From contig NZ_CP129964.1 in NCBI RefSeq assembly GCF_030503675.1, forward strand, positions 1,178,001-1,242,000: a DNA stretch of 64,000 nucleotides, written 5' to 3'. How positions within the stretch are numbered: position 1 is the stretch's first letter; each line of letters begins with the position of its first letter. This DNA comes from Lutimonas zeaxanthinifaciens (GTDB lineage Bacteria; Bacteroidota; Bacteroidia; Flavobacteriales; Flavobacteriaceae). This document shows positions 1 to 7,384 of the stretch, in pieces. The notes under the pieces are model-generated. The model was not told the origin of the DNA. It made no database searches and saw only the letters and a program-made list of their open reading frames with translations. Made by a program: the position numbers and the translations under genes.

Positions 1-12
1 ACCGTTGGCAAC
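1..12 (+). repeat. S0: right end of an attC-like site
   Basis: The window opens inside a site. GTTGGCAAC at 4-12 is an R'-type outer box. It is the exact reverse complement of GTTGCCAAC at 365-373, after the first gene, so the two mark the ends of one cassette. Confidence 0.6.
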
Positions 13-24
13 AATTAAAACCAA

Positions 25-360
25 ATGAATAGTAAGAATAAAATCATCAGAACCTGGAAAGGATGGACTTCATTAGAAAACGCACCGATTTATGAAAATA
101 TGCTCATAAACGAGGTATTTCCTGAAGTGAAAAGGAAAGGTGTTGAAGGCTTGGAGAAAGTCAGTATTTCGACAATGGAAAATAATGATGAGATGGAGTT
201 TTTTCTTGTACTTCAATTTGACTCATTGGATTCTGTTAAAATGTTTGCAGGCGAAAACTTTGAGCAAGCATACATTCCAGATAATGCAAAACGTGTTTTG
301 TCCAGATATGATGAAACTGCTCAACATTTTACACTGAAAGAAGAATTAATATTAAAATAA
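25..360 (+). CDS. Antibiotic biosynthesis monooxygenase (ABM)-like small protein
   Basis: A 111-residue cytoplasmic protein with no signal peptide. It has the alpha-beta pattern of the dimeric ferredoxin-like ABM/Dabb fold. It opens with IIRTWKGWTS and has a central FFLVLQFDSLDSVKMFAG strand-helix unit, followed by a RVLSRYDETAQHF ending typical of this group. Family members are small heme or quinone-related monooxygenases or stress proteins, and the substrate cannot be told from sequence. It is the only gene between S0 and S1, so it forms a complete one-gene cassette. The start is the ATG 13 bases after the left outer box, leaving a very short leader. Confidence 0.7.
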   Translation: MNSKNKIIRTWKGWTSLENAPIYENMLINEVFPEVKRKGVEGLEKVSISTMENNDEMEFFLVLQFDSLDSVKMFAGENFEQAYIPDNAKRVLSRYDETAQHFTLKEELILK

Positions 361-364
361 AACT

Positions 365-499
365 GTTGCCAACAATGGCTATAAGTAATTGCTCGTTCTC
401 GCTTACTTCTGAAAATCCACGAGGATTTTCAGTTTGGTGCGTACTTGCAAAGTTGAGTGCTAACCCACGCAACTACTCATAGCCGAGACCGTTGGCAAC
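365..499 (+). repeat. S1: attC-like site, long form
   Basis: GTTGCCAAC (365-373) pairs with GTTGGCAAC (491-499). Inside these, AATGGCTATAAG faces CTCATAGC, and the tip carries a perfect hairpin GAAAATCC-acga-GGATTTTC near 410-431. The 135 bp length and nested, asymmetric arms match integron attC architecture. S5 and S18 share most of this interior. Confidence 0.7.
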
Positions 500-537
500 A
501 ATCAAAAAGATAATAATAACCTATTGAAAAATATAGT

Positions 538-2364
538 ATGAAAATGAGACAAATAACTCTACTAATTCTATCTCTGGCATTTTTAATGCTTGGATGTTTT
601 CAAGAAAATAAGAAAATAAAAGATGTAGACATAACAGCCGCTGACATACTTGGAAATCCTGAGTATTTGGCATTTTCGTACGGAGGATATAGAGAAAACA
701 CAAGGGCGGTCGTGCCCACAATTAAGGAGTTGAAAGATGATATGAAAATATTATCTGCAATGGGAATCAAATTAATAAGGACATACAACACTCAACAATT
801 TGGACATACGGCTAATCTCTTGCAGGCGATTAAACAATTGAAAGACGAAGATCCAAGTTTTGAAATGTATGTGATGTTGGGTACCTGGATAGAATGTGAA
901 GGTGCATGGTCTGCATCTGCCAATCATAATGCCGGAAATGTAGAAAATAATACTGCAGAGATAGAAGCTGCAGTAAAAATGGCCCAAACATACCCCGATA
1001 TAGTGAAAATCATTGCCGTAGGAAATGAGGCGATGGTACAATGGGCAATCAACTACTTTGTCTATCCAAATGTCATTCTCAAATGGGTGGATTACCTCAA
1101 AGAATTGCGAAAAAAAGGTGAAATCCCAACTGGTATCTGGATTACGAGTTCTGATAACTATGAATCTTGGGGTGGAGGAGCAAAAAGTTATCAGACAGAC
1201 GAGTTAGTAGCCTTGATAAAAGCAGTCGATTTTATATCACTCCACACCTATCCCTTTCATGATTCACATTACAATCCAACATTTTGGGGTGTGCCTGAAG
1301 AAGAGGAAGACCTACCAAAACTGAAACAAATTGAGGCTTCAATGCTTAGAGCCAAGAATTATGCTATTTCTCAATATCAAAGTGCTGTTGATTATATGAA
1401 AAGTCTTGGGATTGATAAGCCTATTCACATTGGTGAAACAGGATGGGCAACTATTGCAAGCTCCTCTTATGGAGTCACTGGTTCTAAGGCAGCAGATGAA
1501 TACAAGGAGAAATTATATTATGAGCACATGAGGGATTGGACGAATGCTGCAGGTATGTCTTGTTTCTATTTTGAGGCTTTTGATGAACAATGGAAAGATC
1601 AAGGGAATGCCTTAGGATCAGAAAATCATTTTGGGTTGATCAACCTAAAAGGAGAGGCAAAATTCTCATTGTGGGAGATGGTAGACGAAGGTGTGTTTGA
1701 TGGATTGACCCGAAACGGTTTACCTATAACAAAAACCTATGCTGGAGATATAGGCAAACTAATGAAAGATGTTCTTGCCCCGCCTTTAGAGAGCGAGATG
1801 GGATTGCTTGAAATTACTACCGTTAACGAAAACCGAAAAATTGGTCAGCCTGTACATGAAAGTACTTATGTGGTGGTTCATGCTACCCTGATGCCGGAAG
1901 GGACAAATGACATATCTTATCCAAGTGGAAAACTGAAACTGAATGCATGGGAGGGCACCTGTGGTATTGAAATGTCAAAAGATGGAATTATAGAAGTAAA
2001 AACCGGAACTGGGGCATGGTGGGGTTGTGCAATCGAAATAGTTGGAGGAATTGGTGAAAATCTCTCTAATTATAAATCGGGAAAATTGAATTTTGAAATA
2101 AAAGGAAACACCGTCTCATCTTTCCAGATAGGTTTTCAAACAGGTTCATTTGCCCAGGGAAGTCAAACAAATAATAAGATTACTTTTAACCCTGAAGGCG
2201 ATTATTCAATGGCAAGTGAATGGAAATCGTATTCGATTCCTATCGCTGAAGTTGATGAGGGTGCAGATTTAAGTAATGTGACAGCACTTCTATTTTTGAG
2301 AGGCGACAAGGATTTTGATGGAAAAGACATCTATATAAAAAATATTTACTATACAAGAGAATGA
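538..2364 (+). CDS. Glycoside hydrolase family 17-like lipoprotein (putative beta-1,3-glucanase) with C-terminal carbohydrate-binding-like domain
   Basis: A 608-residue lipoprotein with a lipobox at LMLGC (Cys20). Residues about 35-410 form a TIM-barrel glycosidase. VGNEAM carries the likely acid/base Glu164, and HIGETGW carries the likely nucleophile Glu300, the clan GH-A pattern of GH17 enzymes. The last ~150 residues look beta-rich and contain a W-rich stretch, probably a carbohydrate-binding module. A role in cutting laminarin-like beta-glucans at the cell surface is inferred from the family. The gene is alone between S1 and S2. The start could also be the next Met two codons in. Confidence 0.75.
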   Translation: MKMRQITLLILSLAFLMLGCFQENKKIKDVDITAADILGNPEYLAFSYGGYRENTRAVVPTIKELKDDMKILSAMGIKLIRTYNTQQFGHTANLLQAIKQLKDEDPSFEMYVMLGTWIECEGAWSASANHNAGNVENNTAEIEAAVKMAQTYPDIVKIIAVGNEAMVQWAINYFVYPNVILKWVDYLKELRKKGEIPTGIWITSSDNYESWGGGAKSYQTDELVALIKAVDFISLHTYPFHDSHYNPTFWGVPEEEEDLPKLKQIEASMLRAKNYAISQYQSAVDYMKSLGIDKPIHIGETGWATIASSSYGVTGSKAADEYKEKLYYEHMRDWTNAAGMSCFYFEAFDEQWKDQGNALGSENHFGLINLKGEAKFSLWEMVDEGVFDGLTRNGLPITKTYAGDIGKLMKDVLAPPLESEMGLLEITTVNENRKIGQPVHESTYVVVHATLMPEGTNDISYPSGKLKLNAWEGTCGIEMSKDGIIEVKTGTGAWWGCAIEIVGGIGENLSNYKSGKLNFEIKGNTVSSFQIGFQTGSFAQGSQTNNKITFNPEGDYSMASEWKSYSIPIAEVDEGADLSNVTALLFLRGDKDFDGKDIYIKNIYYTRE

Positions 2365-2366
2365 CA

Positions 2367-2498
2367 GTTGCCAACAATGTATAAGAATAATAGACGATTC
2401 AGTAGTAAATTTAAGGGTTGCAGCCCGCTTCAACTTTCGTGTATCTTGACAGGAAAGTACCACGCTGCCGGCTACTATTCTTATACTCACCGTTGTGT
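2367..2498 (+). repeat. S2: attC-like site, long form
   Basis: GTTGCCAACAATGTATAAGAAT at the left faces ATTCTTATACTCACCGTTGTGT at the right. The inner arms pair well. The outer boxes do not match each other (TGCCAAC against GTTGTGT); instead TGCCAAC matches the start of the upstream cassette at 491. Confidence 0.65.
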
Positions 2499-2535
2499 AA
2501 TTCGCTCTTTTTCGGACGAAAATAATTACTTTGAG

Positions 2536-2622
2536 GTAACGTTTGAAAGTGATTATTTCTGAAATTGAGATTACGTAAAATATGTTTTTAAAGCTCAATT
2601 TCGAACATTTTGAAAACGTTAC
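2536..2622. repeat. Nested inverted repeat in a non-coding leader
   Basis: GTAACGTTT (2536-2544) pairs with AAACGTTAC (2614-2622). Inside it, GAAATTGAG (2561-2569) pairs with CTCAATTTC (2594-2602). Two perfect 9 bp arms, one inside the other, suggest a folded RNA or single-strand DNA structure, or a decayed site of another family. Apart from this element I see nothing in the gap between S2 and the next gene. Confidence 0.55.
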
Positions 2623-2752
2623 TTAGGATTAGAAGCTCCAGGAACTACAGGTCAAGTTATTAATGCCTAGTATTTTAATAAGAGGAATCTGATTACTTTG
2701 AATCAATATGTTAGATAAATTAGGTTTTCATTAATCACTAAAACAATACAAA

Positions 2753-3244
2753 ATGAAAAAGAATAACAGCTTATCAATTACAATTACATTTTTATTGTTA
2801 TTTCTTATATCATGTTCAGAAAAGAAATCAGATCAAATGGATCTTGTCAACGAGATATTCCCTGAGGCACAAAATGAATTGAGAGAAGTCATTAATTCAA
2901 TAGTCAGGGATAATGAAACAGCTAATTTAGAGGGGCTCAAAGCATCACATTTGTTAAGTGATAAATTCACAAAATTTGGTCCCCGAAGTTTTGAAAGACA
3001 AGACGTAGAGAGTACAAATGAGTCTGAGTTAGCACATTTTGGTTCAATTTCAAGTTTTAAAATGGAAGTAAAAGATCTGAAGATTGATGTGTTCGGAGAT
3101 ATTGGTATAGCAACATATTACCCTCACTTTTCTCTTGAAAAGGATGGAGAGAAGATAACTGGAAGTGCTCGCCAAACACTTGTGTTCCTAAAGACGGATG
3201 AAGGATGGAGAATCATTCATGAGCACGGGACTAAAAAGTTTTAA
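2753..3244 (+). CDS. SnoaL/DUF4440-like (NTF2-fold) lipoprotein
   Basis: A 163-residue protein with a signal peptide and lipobox LISC (Cys21). The mature part has the NTF2-like fold order: N-terminal helices, a middle region with KMEVKDLKIDVFGDIGIATYY, and a final strand pair ending LVFLKTDEGWRIIHEHGT, the DUF4440 hallmark. The family contains small-molecule isomerases and binding proteins; no substrate can be assigned. It lies alone between S2 and S3. Confidence 0.7.
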   Translation: MKKNNSLSITITFLLLFLISCSEKKSDQMDLVNEIFPEAQNELREVINSIVRDNETANLEGLKASHLLSDKFTKFGPRSFERQDVESTNESELAHFGSISSFKMEVKDLKIDVFGDIGIATYYPHFSLEKDGEKITGSARQTLVFLKTDEGWRIIHEHGTKKF

Positions 3245-3262
3245 CGCTCATATATCTTAACT

Positions 3263-3395
3263 GCACTCAACAACACCTATATCACATGGCCTCGTTAGAG
3301 TCATTAAGAAAAATGAATAGTAAATTGAACATACAAGTAATCAACATAAATTAGAGTAGTGAACGGCCACGTGCCATAGCCGCAAAACGTTGTAA
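3263..3395 (+). repeat. S3: attC-like site, degenerate long form
   Basis: The left box is ACTCAAC (3265-3271), followed by a CTAT..ATGGC arm. The right side has GCCAC..GCCATAG and the box GTTGTAA (3389-3395). Arm pairing is imperfect. The left box matches 6 of 7 positions with the start of its cassette (GTTGTGT at 2492). The right box matches the end of the next cassette perfectly. Confidence 0.5.
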
Positions 3396-3414
3396 AAAAT
3401 TAAAATAACTATCC

Positions 3415-4125
3415 ATGAAAGAAAACTTTATTTTAAAAATTTATTCAATAACCTTAACATTGATTTTAGGGTTCATACTTGTGTCAGGTTTTAAATCAAG
3501 TAATTCAAACCAAAAATTTGACGAAATCACAGTTGAACGTATTAACATAGTCGAACCTGACGGCAAACTGAAAATGGTTATAAGCAATCAAGAGCGTCAA
3601 CATCCCGGGATGCATGATGGTAACGTGCTGGACTCTAGAGAAAGACCGCCGGGAATTTTATTTTTTAATGAGGAACAAGATGAAATAGGAGGGTTAAGTT
3701 TTCATGGGAATAAAGAAATAGGTGGCAACTCGCTTTTCCTTTCTTTTGATCAATACAAAAACGATCAAATTATGCACTTAAAGCAATCTTCTAATAAGAA
3801 CGGAGATAATCAATATGGCTTGCAACTTTGGGAAAGGGATAAAAAATTGACACCAGCTGTATTACAGAAAACCTTGGATTCTTTGGACAGGGCAGGATAT
3901 TACTATCAACAGAAAATGGATTATCTGAGAGAAATGAATGGAGGAAATCCTATAAATGAGCCAAGATTGTTTATTGGAAAAAAATATAATAGAGAGACAG
4001 GCTTATTTATTCAAGATAAATCGGGAGTTGACCGATTACGATTTTATATTGATTCTGATAACTCCCCTAAAATTGAAGTCTTGGATGAGAAAGGTGAGAT
4101 AATTACAAACATTTTGGATAAATAA
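3415..4125 (+). CDS. Conserved hypothetical membrane-anchored or secreted protein
   Basis: A 236-residue protein with an N-terminal hydrophobic segment (about residues 8-26), then a soluble domain rich in short beta strands. I do not recognise a named family. Recurrent features are ERINIVEPDGKLKMVIS near the start of the mature part, and repeated strand-turn units such as GLQLWERD and GLFIQDKSGVDRLRFYID that resemble one another, suggesting a repeat-built beta structure. It is a single-gene cassette between S3 and S4, whose outer boxes match perfectly (GTTGTAA / TTACAAC). Confidence 0.6.
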   Translation: MKENFILKIYSITLTLILGFILVSGFKSSNSNQKFDEITVERINIVEPDGKLKMVISNQERQHPGMHDGNVLDSRERPPGILFFNEEQDEIGGLSFHGNKEIGGNSLFLSFDQYKNDQIMHLKQSSNKNGDNQYGLQLWERDKKLTPAVLQKTLDSLDRAGYYYQQKMDYLREMNGGNPINEPRLFIGKKYNRETGLFIQDKSGVDRLRFYIDSDNSPKIEVLDEKGEIITNILDK

Positions 4126-4130
4126 ACTAT

Positions 4131-4183
4131 TTACAACAATGTATAAGCGGCATTAAAACGGCCGCTTATACCAACCGTTGTGC
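4131..4183 (+). repeat. S4: attC-like site, short form
   Basis: The clearest short site at 53 bp. Left box TTACAAC, spacer AAT, arm GTATAAGCGGC (4141-4151), 9-base loop ATTAAAACG, arm GCCGCTTATAC (4161-4171), asymmetric spacer CAACC, right box GTTGTGC. The 11 bp inner stem is perfect. No T-run follows, which argues against an intrinsic terminator. Confidence 0.7.
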
Positions 4184-4189
4184 TTCATT

Positions 4190-4204
4190 ATGACCAACCA
4201 ATAA
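4190..4204 (+). promoter_or_regulatory. Leader mini-ORF before the DUF6090 gene
   Basis: ATG followed by three sense codons and TAA, ending 3 bases before the ATG of the DUF6090 gene. The same leader, CTTCATTATGACCAACCAA, precedes the second DUF6090 gene, where the frame runs on past that gene's start. A translation-coupling role behind a folded site is inferred only. Confidence 0.35.
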
Positions 4205-4207
4205 CCA

Positions 4208-4951
4208 ATGATTAAATTTTTTAGAAAAATTAGACAAAACTTACTTACTGAAGATAAAACTGGAAAATATTTTAAATATGCATTAGGAGAAATTATCCTA
4301 GTAGTTATTGGTATTCTTATTGCACTTCAAATAAATAATTGGAATGAATACAGGAAGGACATCAACAAGTCCAGAGCCATTCTGGGAGAGTTTAAAAAAG
4401 ATCTTGCCAGTGATACAACGGGCATTAACCGGGTTGTAAGACTTCTTGAGCGAAGAGTAGGCTATGAGACTTGGGCCCTGAACAAAGTCGTCTATGACAA
4501 GAGCCAGGCTGACAGCCTCAGAAAGGCTTTTTTTAGTCCGGTTCACCAGGAATTTATCAAGGACCGAACCTACAAGAAGCTGCAAGTTTCCCAAAACCCT
4601 AATCTCACTGGATTTCTCGATCTGCAAAATGACCTGACGACGTATTACACGGATACCAAGTTTCTTTTGGATTACGGCAATCAATTAGAAGAGGAGTTTC
4701 TGAAGCAATACAATGTAAACACCCTATTGAGAAAGGAATTGGAAATACAATTGGATCCGTTTCCCACGCTTTCTTCCGAAGACAAGCAGATCGAAACACT
4801 CATCAGCTATGCGCAAACGATTGAAGGGAGGAATTTCCTAAAAGAGAACTATTCCCGCAGGAGCAGAATGATAAGATATTTCAACAAGGTTAAAGAGGAA
4901 GCGCGGGAGTTGATTCAGAAAATAAATACTCACCTAGCAACGGAAAAATAA
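4208..4951 (+). CDS. DUF6090 family membrane-anchored protein
   Basis: A 247-residue protein with the hallmark N-terminus of DUF6090: a basic stretch KFFRKIRQ, then a single membrane helix (about residues 25-42, GEIILVVIGILIALQINNW). A mostly helical, coiled-coil-like soluble domain follows. The function of the family is unknown; it is common in Flavobacteriia. It is a single-gene cassette between S4 and S5, preceded by the mini-ORF leader. From about position 4340 the gene body seems less AT-rich than its neighbours. A paralogue lies at 7385. Confidence 0.8.
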   Translation: MIKFFRKIRQNLLTEDKTGKYFKYALGEIILVVIGILIALQINNWNEYRKDINKSRAILGEFKKDLASDTTGINRVVRLLERRVGYETWALNKVVYDKSQADSLRKAFFSPVHQEFIKDRTYKKLQVSQNPNLTGFLDLQNDLTTYYTDTKFLLDYGNQLEEEFLKQYNVNTLLRKELEIQLDPFPTLSSEDKQIETLISYAQTIEGRNFLKENYSRRSRMIRYFNKVKEEARELIQKINTHLATEK

Positions 4952-4957
4952 CGAAAG

Positions 4958-5090
4958 CGCAACAATGGCTATAAGTAATTGCTTATTCTCGCCTACTTTG
5001 GAAATTTCTGCGGAATTTCTAACTTGGTGTGTACTTGCAAAGTTAAGTGCTAAACCACGCGACTACTCATAGCGGAGATCATTGTTTGCA
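4958..5090 (+). repeat. S5: attC-like site, long form
   Basis: Left box GCGCAAC, arm AATGGCTATAAGTAATTGC, tip hairpin GAAATT..AATTTC, arm ACTACTCATAGC, right box GTTTGCA. The interior is closely similar to S1, but the tip hairpin differs in sequence while still pairing, which suggests conservation of structure. Confidence 0.65.
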
Positions 5091-5114
5091 ACCTAACAAT
5101 CCAAACGGTAATTA

Positions 5115-5741
5115 ATGGAATTTGATAAAAACTTATTGTCTTTTTTAAAACCAAGGCTGTTAGATGAATTGATTAAGAAATCTACACTTCAGGAATTTTC
5201 AAAAGGCACTGAAATTTTAAGAGAAGAACAGTATGTGAAAGTACTACCTATAGTACTTAACGGACTTGTGAAAGTTTATTCTAGATTTGATGAAAAAGAA
5301 TTATTACTTTATTACATAGAACCAGCTCAAAGCTGCGTAATGACTTTTTATGCTGCTTTAAAGAATACACCAAGTAAGGTTTTTGCAACAACTGAAGAAG
5401 ATTCTAAAATTCTTCTAATTCCAGTTCAGTATATACCAAATTGGCTAAAGGAGTACCCTGGTTTTAACGAATTATTTTATAACCAATTCAATCTACGTTA
5501 TTCTGAACTTTTAGACACAATTCGGCATTTAATGTTGGACAAAATGGATAAGAGACTGTACGACCATCTTAAAAAGAAATCAGAATTAACAAAAAGTAAT
5601 TCGATTAAAATGAGTCATATCCAAATAGCAAATGAATTAGGAACTGCGCGTGAAGTAATTACTAGGGTTCTGAAAAAACTTGAAACTGATAATAAAGTTG
5701 TTCAAAATGCAGGAGAAATAAAAATTAATAGCGAGTGGTGA
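5115..5741 (+). CDS. Crp/Fnr family transcriptional regulator
   Basis: A 208-residue protein with an N-terminal cyclic-nucleotide-binding-type beta-barrel (about 10-120), a dimer helix (125-150), and a C-terminal winged helix with the recognition helix in HIQIANELGTAREVITRVLKKL. No Fnr-type cysteine cluster is seen, so an oxygen-sensing Fe-S role is unlikely. It is followed by a DUF2892 gene, a common partner of Crp/Fnr genes in Bacteroidota, and probably controls it. Confidence 0.8.
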   Translation: MEFDKNLLSFLKPRLLDELIKKSTLQEFSKGTEILREEQYVKVLPIVLNGLVKVYSRFDEKELLLYYIEPAQSCVMTFYAALKNTPSKVFATTEEDSKILLIPVQYIPNWLKEYPGFNELFYNQFNLRYSELLDTIRHLMLDKMDKRLYDHLKKKSELTKSNSIKMSHIQIANELGTAREVITRVLKKLETDNKVVQNAGEIKINSEW

Positions 5742-5773
5742 TCATAGTCACTGCATACCTTTATGGAACCATT

Positions 5774-5781
5774 TACCTTTG
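5774..5781 (+). promoter_or_regulatory. Possible Bacteroidota -7 promoter element (TACCTTTG)
   Basis: TACCTTTG fits the TAnnTTTG consensus and sits 36 bases before the DUF2892 start. No clean -33 TTTG at the usual spacing was found, so support is partial. Confidence 0.35.
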
Positions 5782-5816
5782 TAAAGCAATAATGCATAAT
5801 TAATTTATTTCAAAAG

Positions 5817-6026
5817 ATGAAAAAAAACATGGGCAGTGCAGATAGAATTATTCGAATAATAATCGCTGCAATAGTTGGAATTCTTTATTTTACAGATACC
5901 ATTTCGGGAACTTTAGGTCTAATTCTTTTAATCCTAGCAGGAATATTTGTTTTAACTAGTTTAATTAGTTTTTGTCCTCTTTATGCACCATTTGGAATTA
6001 GCACCTGTGCTTTAAAAGAAAAATAA
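5817..6026 (+). CDS. DUF2892 family inner-membrane protein
   Basis: A 69-residue protein with two membrane helices (about 10-27 and 30-50) and a short tail with paired cysteines (SFCPLYAPFGISTC). The opening KNMGSADRIIRI is the DUF2892 signature, as in the membrane part of YgaP. Relatives are often linked to rhodanese or sulfide metabolism. It lies downstream of the Crp/Fnr gene and 5 bases before the next gene. Confidence 0.75.
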   Translation: MKKNMGSADRIIRIIIAAIVGILYFTDTISGTLGLILLILAGIFVLTSLISFCPLYAPFGISTCALKEK

Positions 6027-6031
6027 TTGTT

Positions 6032-6502
6032 ATGGAAAAAAGATTTTATTTCAGTTTTTTAGTGATAATTTGTTTCAATTTAATATTTTCTGCTTGCTCA
6101 AATAGCGATGACGATGGAGACGTAAATGATAATAGTGAACAAATAACTCAAGTTGAAAACACAGTTGAATCAGGAACTTGGCGAATAACTAATTTTATAG
6201 ATTCTGGAGAAAATGAGACATCAGATTTTACAGGATATAATTTCTCGTTTAATTCTGATGGTTCACTTGTTGCTACAAATGGAACTGATACTTTAACTGG
6301 TACGTGGTCAGTTACCGACGATAGCAGCGGTAGTGACGACGATATTGATTTCAATATTTTCTTCCCTGTTCCGGATACTAATGATTTTGAAGATTTAAAC
6401 GATGATTGGGATATTATATCATATACGTCTACTAGAATTGAACTTATTGACATAAGTGGAGGAAATGGAGGTACCGATAATCTGACATTTGAAAAAAATT
6501 AA
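6032..6502 (+). CDS. Lipocalin-like lipoprotein
   Basis: A 156-residue protein with lipobox FSAC (Cys22), then an Asp/Ser-rich linker (SNSDDDGDVNDNS). A beta-rich domain follows with a GTWRITNF opening, FNSDGSLVATNG and LTGTWSVTD strands, and a closing RIELIDISGG, the layout of lipocalin-like domains in Bacteroidota lipoproteins. No ligand can be assigned. It is translated 5 bases after the DUF2892 gene, so it is probably the third gene of that operon. Confidence 0.6.
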   Translation: MEKRFYFSFLVIICFNLIFSACSNSDDDGDVNDNSEQITQVENTVESGTWRITNFIDSGENETSDFTGYNFSFNSDGSLVATNGTDTLTGTWSVTDDSSGSDDDIDFNIFFPVPDTNDFEDLNDDWDIISYTSTRIELIDISGGNGGTDNLTFEKN

Positions 6503-6506
6503 GGCA

Positions 6507-6636
6507 GCACACAACAATGTATATAAGCAATAGCGGTTTGAGTTCTAACTTTGACCGTTTTTTTTTATTTAAGTATCTTTTCAATGGAAAAGTAGGTGCT
6601 TAAAATCCGCTACTGCTCATACCCGAACCGTTGGGG
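6507..6636 (+). repeat. S6: attC-like site, long form (variant B)
   Basis: Left box ACACAAC, then ATGTATATAAGCAATAGCGG. The right half is CCGCTACTGCTCATACCCGAACC ending in GTTGGGG. S17 shares this interior (AATAGCGGTTTGAG...ACTGCTTATACCC). Confidence 0.6.
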
Positions 6637-6649
6637 GTAATTTGGATAT

Positions 6650-6668
6650 TTTACCAATATTTGGTAAA
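6650..6668. promoter_or_regulatory. Perfect palindrome upstream of the parD-like gene (probable operator)
   Basis: TTTACCAA-tat-TTGGTAAA is a perfect 19 bp palindrome 18 bases before the antitoxin start codon. Ribbon-helix-helix antitoxins such as ParD autorepress through palindromes in this position. Its role here is inferred. Confidence 0.6.
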
Positions 6669-6685
6669 TTCGCAAAAATAGGAAT

Positions 6686-6934
6686 ATGAAGAATACATCA
6701 ATATCACTCGGAAATTATTTCGACGAATTTGTTCAAACTCAAGTCTCAACAGGACGATACAAAAATGTTAGTGAAGTAATTCGTGCTGGGCTTCGGCTTT
6801 TAGAAAATGAAGAAAGCAAAGTGATTGCCATAAGAAATGCCATACAAGAAGGATTGAATAGTCCGCTAGTAGAGGATTTTGACTTTGAAGAAAATTTAAA
6901 AAAGCTAAAAGCAGCAAAGAGACAAAATGGCTAA
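6686..6934 (+). CDS. ParD-like ribbon-helix-helix antitoxin
   Basis: An 82-residue protein. Residues 3-45 form the ParD-type ribbon-helix-helix DNA-binding unit (TSISLGNYFDEFVQTQV then YKNVSEVIRAGLRLLE). The tail (FDFEENLKKLKAAKR) is the toxin-binding part. It overlaps the toxin gene by 8 bases, the usual translational coupling. A palindromic operator lies just upstream. The module occupies one cassette (S6-S7), as toxin-antitoxin modules often do in large cassette arrays. Confidence 0.85.
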   Translation: MKNTSISLGNYFDEFVQTQVSTGRYKNVSEVIRAGLRLLENEESKVIAIRNAIQEGLNSPLVEDFDFEENLKKLKAAKRQNG

Positions 6935-7226
6935 AGTTATACTGAGACAAAAAGCCATTGATGATTTGAATGACATTTGGGACTATACTTTTGAAACTTG
7001 GTCTGCAAAGCACGCGGACAAATATTATGCAACGATTAAACTTGTTTGTAATGGAATTGGAAAAAATCCAGATATTGGAAAAGAGTATCAAGGAATAAGT
7101 CAAAATCTACTAGGACTTAAATCCGGTAGACATATCATTTTTTACCAATTACTTTCAGAAGATAAAATTGAAGTTATCAGAATCCTACATGAACGCATGG
7201 ACTTGAAAAATAGAATAGTTGAATAA
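6927..7226 (+). CDS. ParE/RelE-superfamily toxin
   Basis: A 99-residue protein with the ParE pattern: an N-terminal strand VILRQKAIDDLNDIWDYT, helices around SAKHADKYYATI, and C-terminal strands with LKSGRHIIFYQLL and VIRILHERMDLKN. ParE toxins poison DNA gyrase, while other members cleave mRNA; the target here is not known. It is partnered with the antitoxin by an 8-base overlap. No site separates them, so they move as a unit. Confidence 0.85.
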   Translation: MAKVILRQKAIDDLNDIWDYTFETWSAKHADKYYATIKLVCNGIGKNPDIGKEYQGISQNLLGLKSGRHIIFYQLLSEDKIEVIRILHERMDLKNRIVE

Positions 7227-7233
7227 AAACTAC

Positions 7234-7359
7234 ACTCAACAACGTATACAGCTCATACCTTTGATTACACTGAATTTTATGCATCTTGAAATCTACATAA
7301 ATTCCGTGTAAGAAGCTCGCAATGAAGAAAGGTATGAGCTATATACATAACCGTTAGCC
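7234..7359 (+). repeat. S7: attC-like site, long form
   Basis: Left box ACTCAAC, arm GTATACAGCTCATACC; right arm GGTATGAGCTATATAC, box GTTAGCC. The inner arms pair over GCTCATACC / GGTATGAGC. The left box pairs 8 of 10 bases plus one G-U with the GTTGGGGGTA that opens the toxin-antitoxin cassette. Confidence 0.65.
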
Positions 7360-7384
7360 TTCATTATGACCAACCAACAAACCA

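Noticed and set aside
4131-4183. S4 and similar short palindromes as intrinsic terminators
   Set aside because: The stems are strong, but no T-run follows; outer boxes lie outside the stem and match the neighbouring cassette ends, which terminators would not do.
4298-4684. Leftward open frames opposite larger rightward genes (for example here and at 17008-17496)
   Set aside because: They lie wholly inside strongly supported genes, have no recognisable domains, and look like mirror frames.
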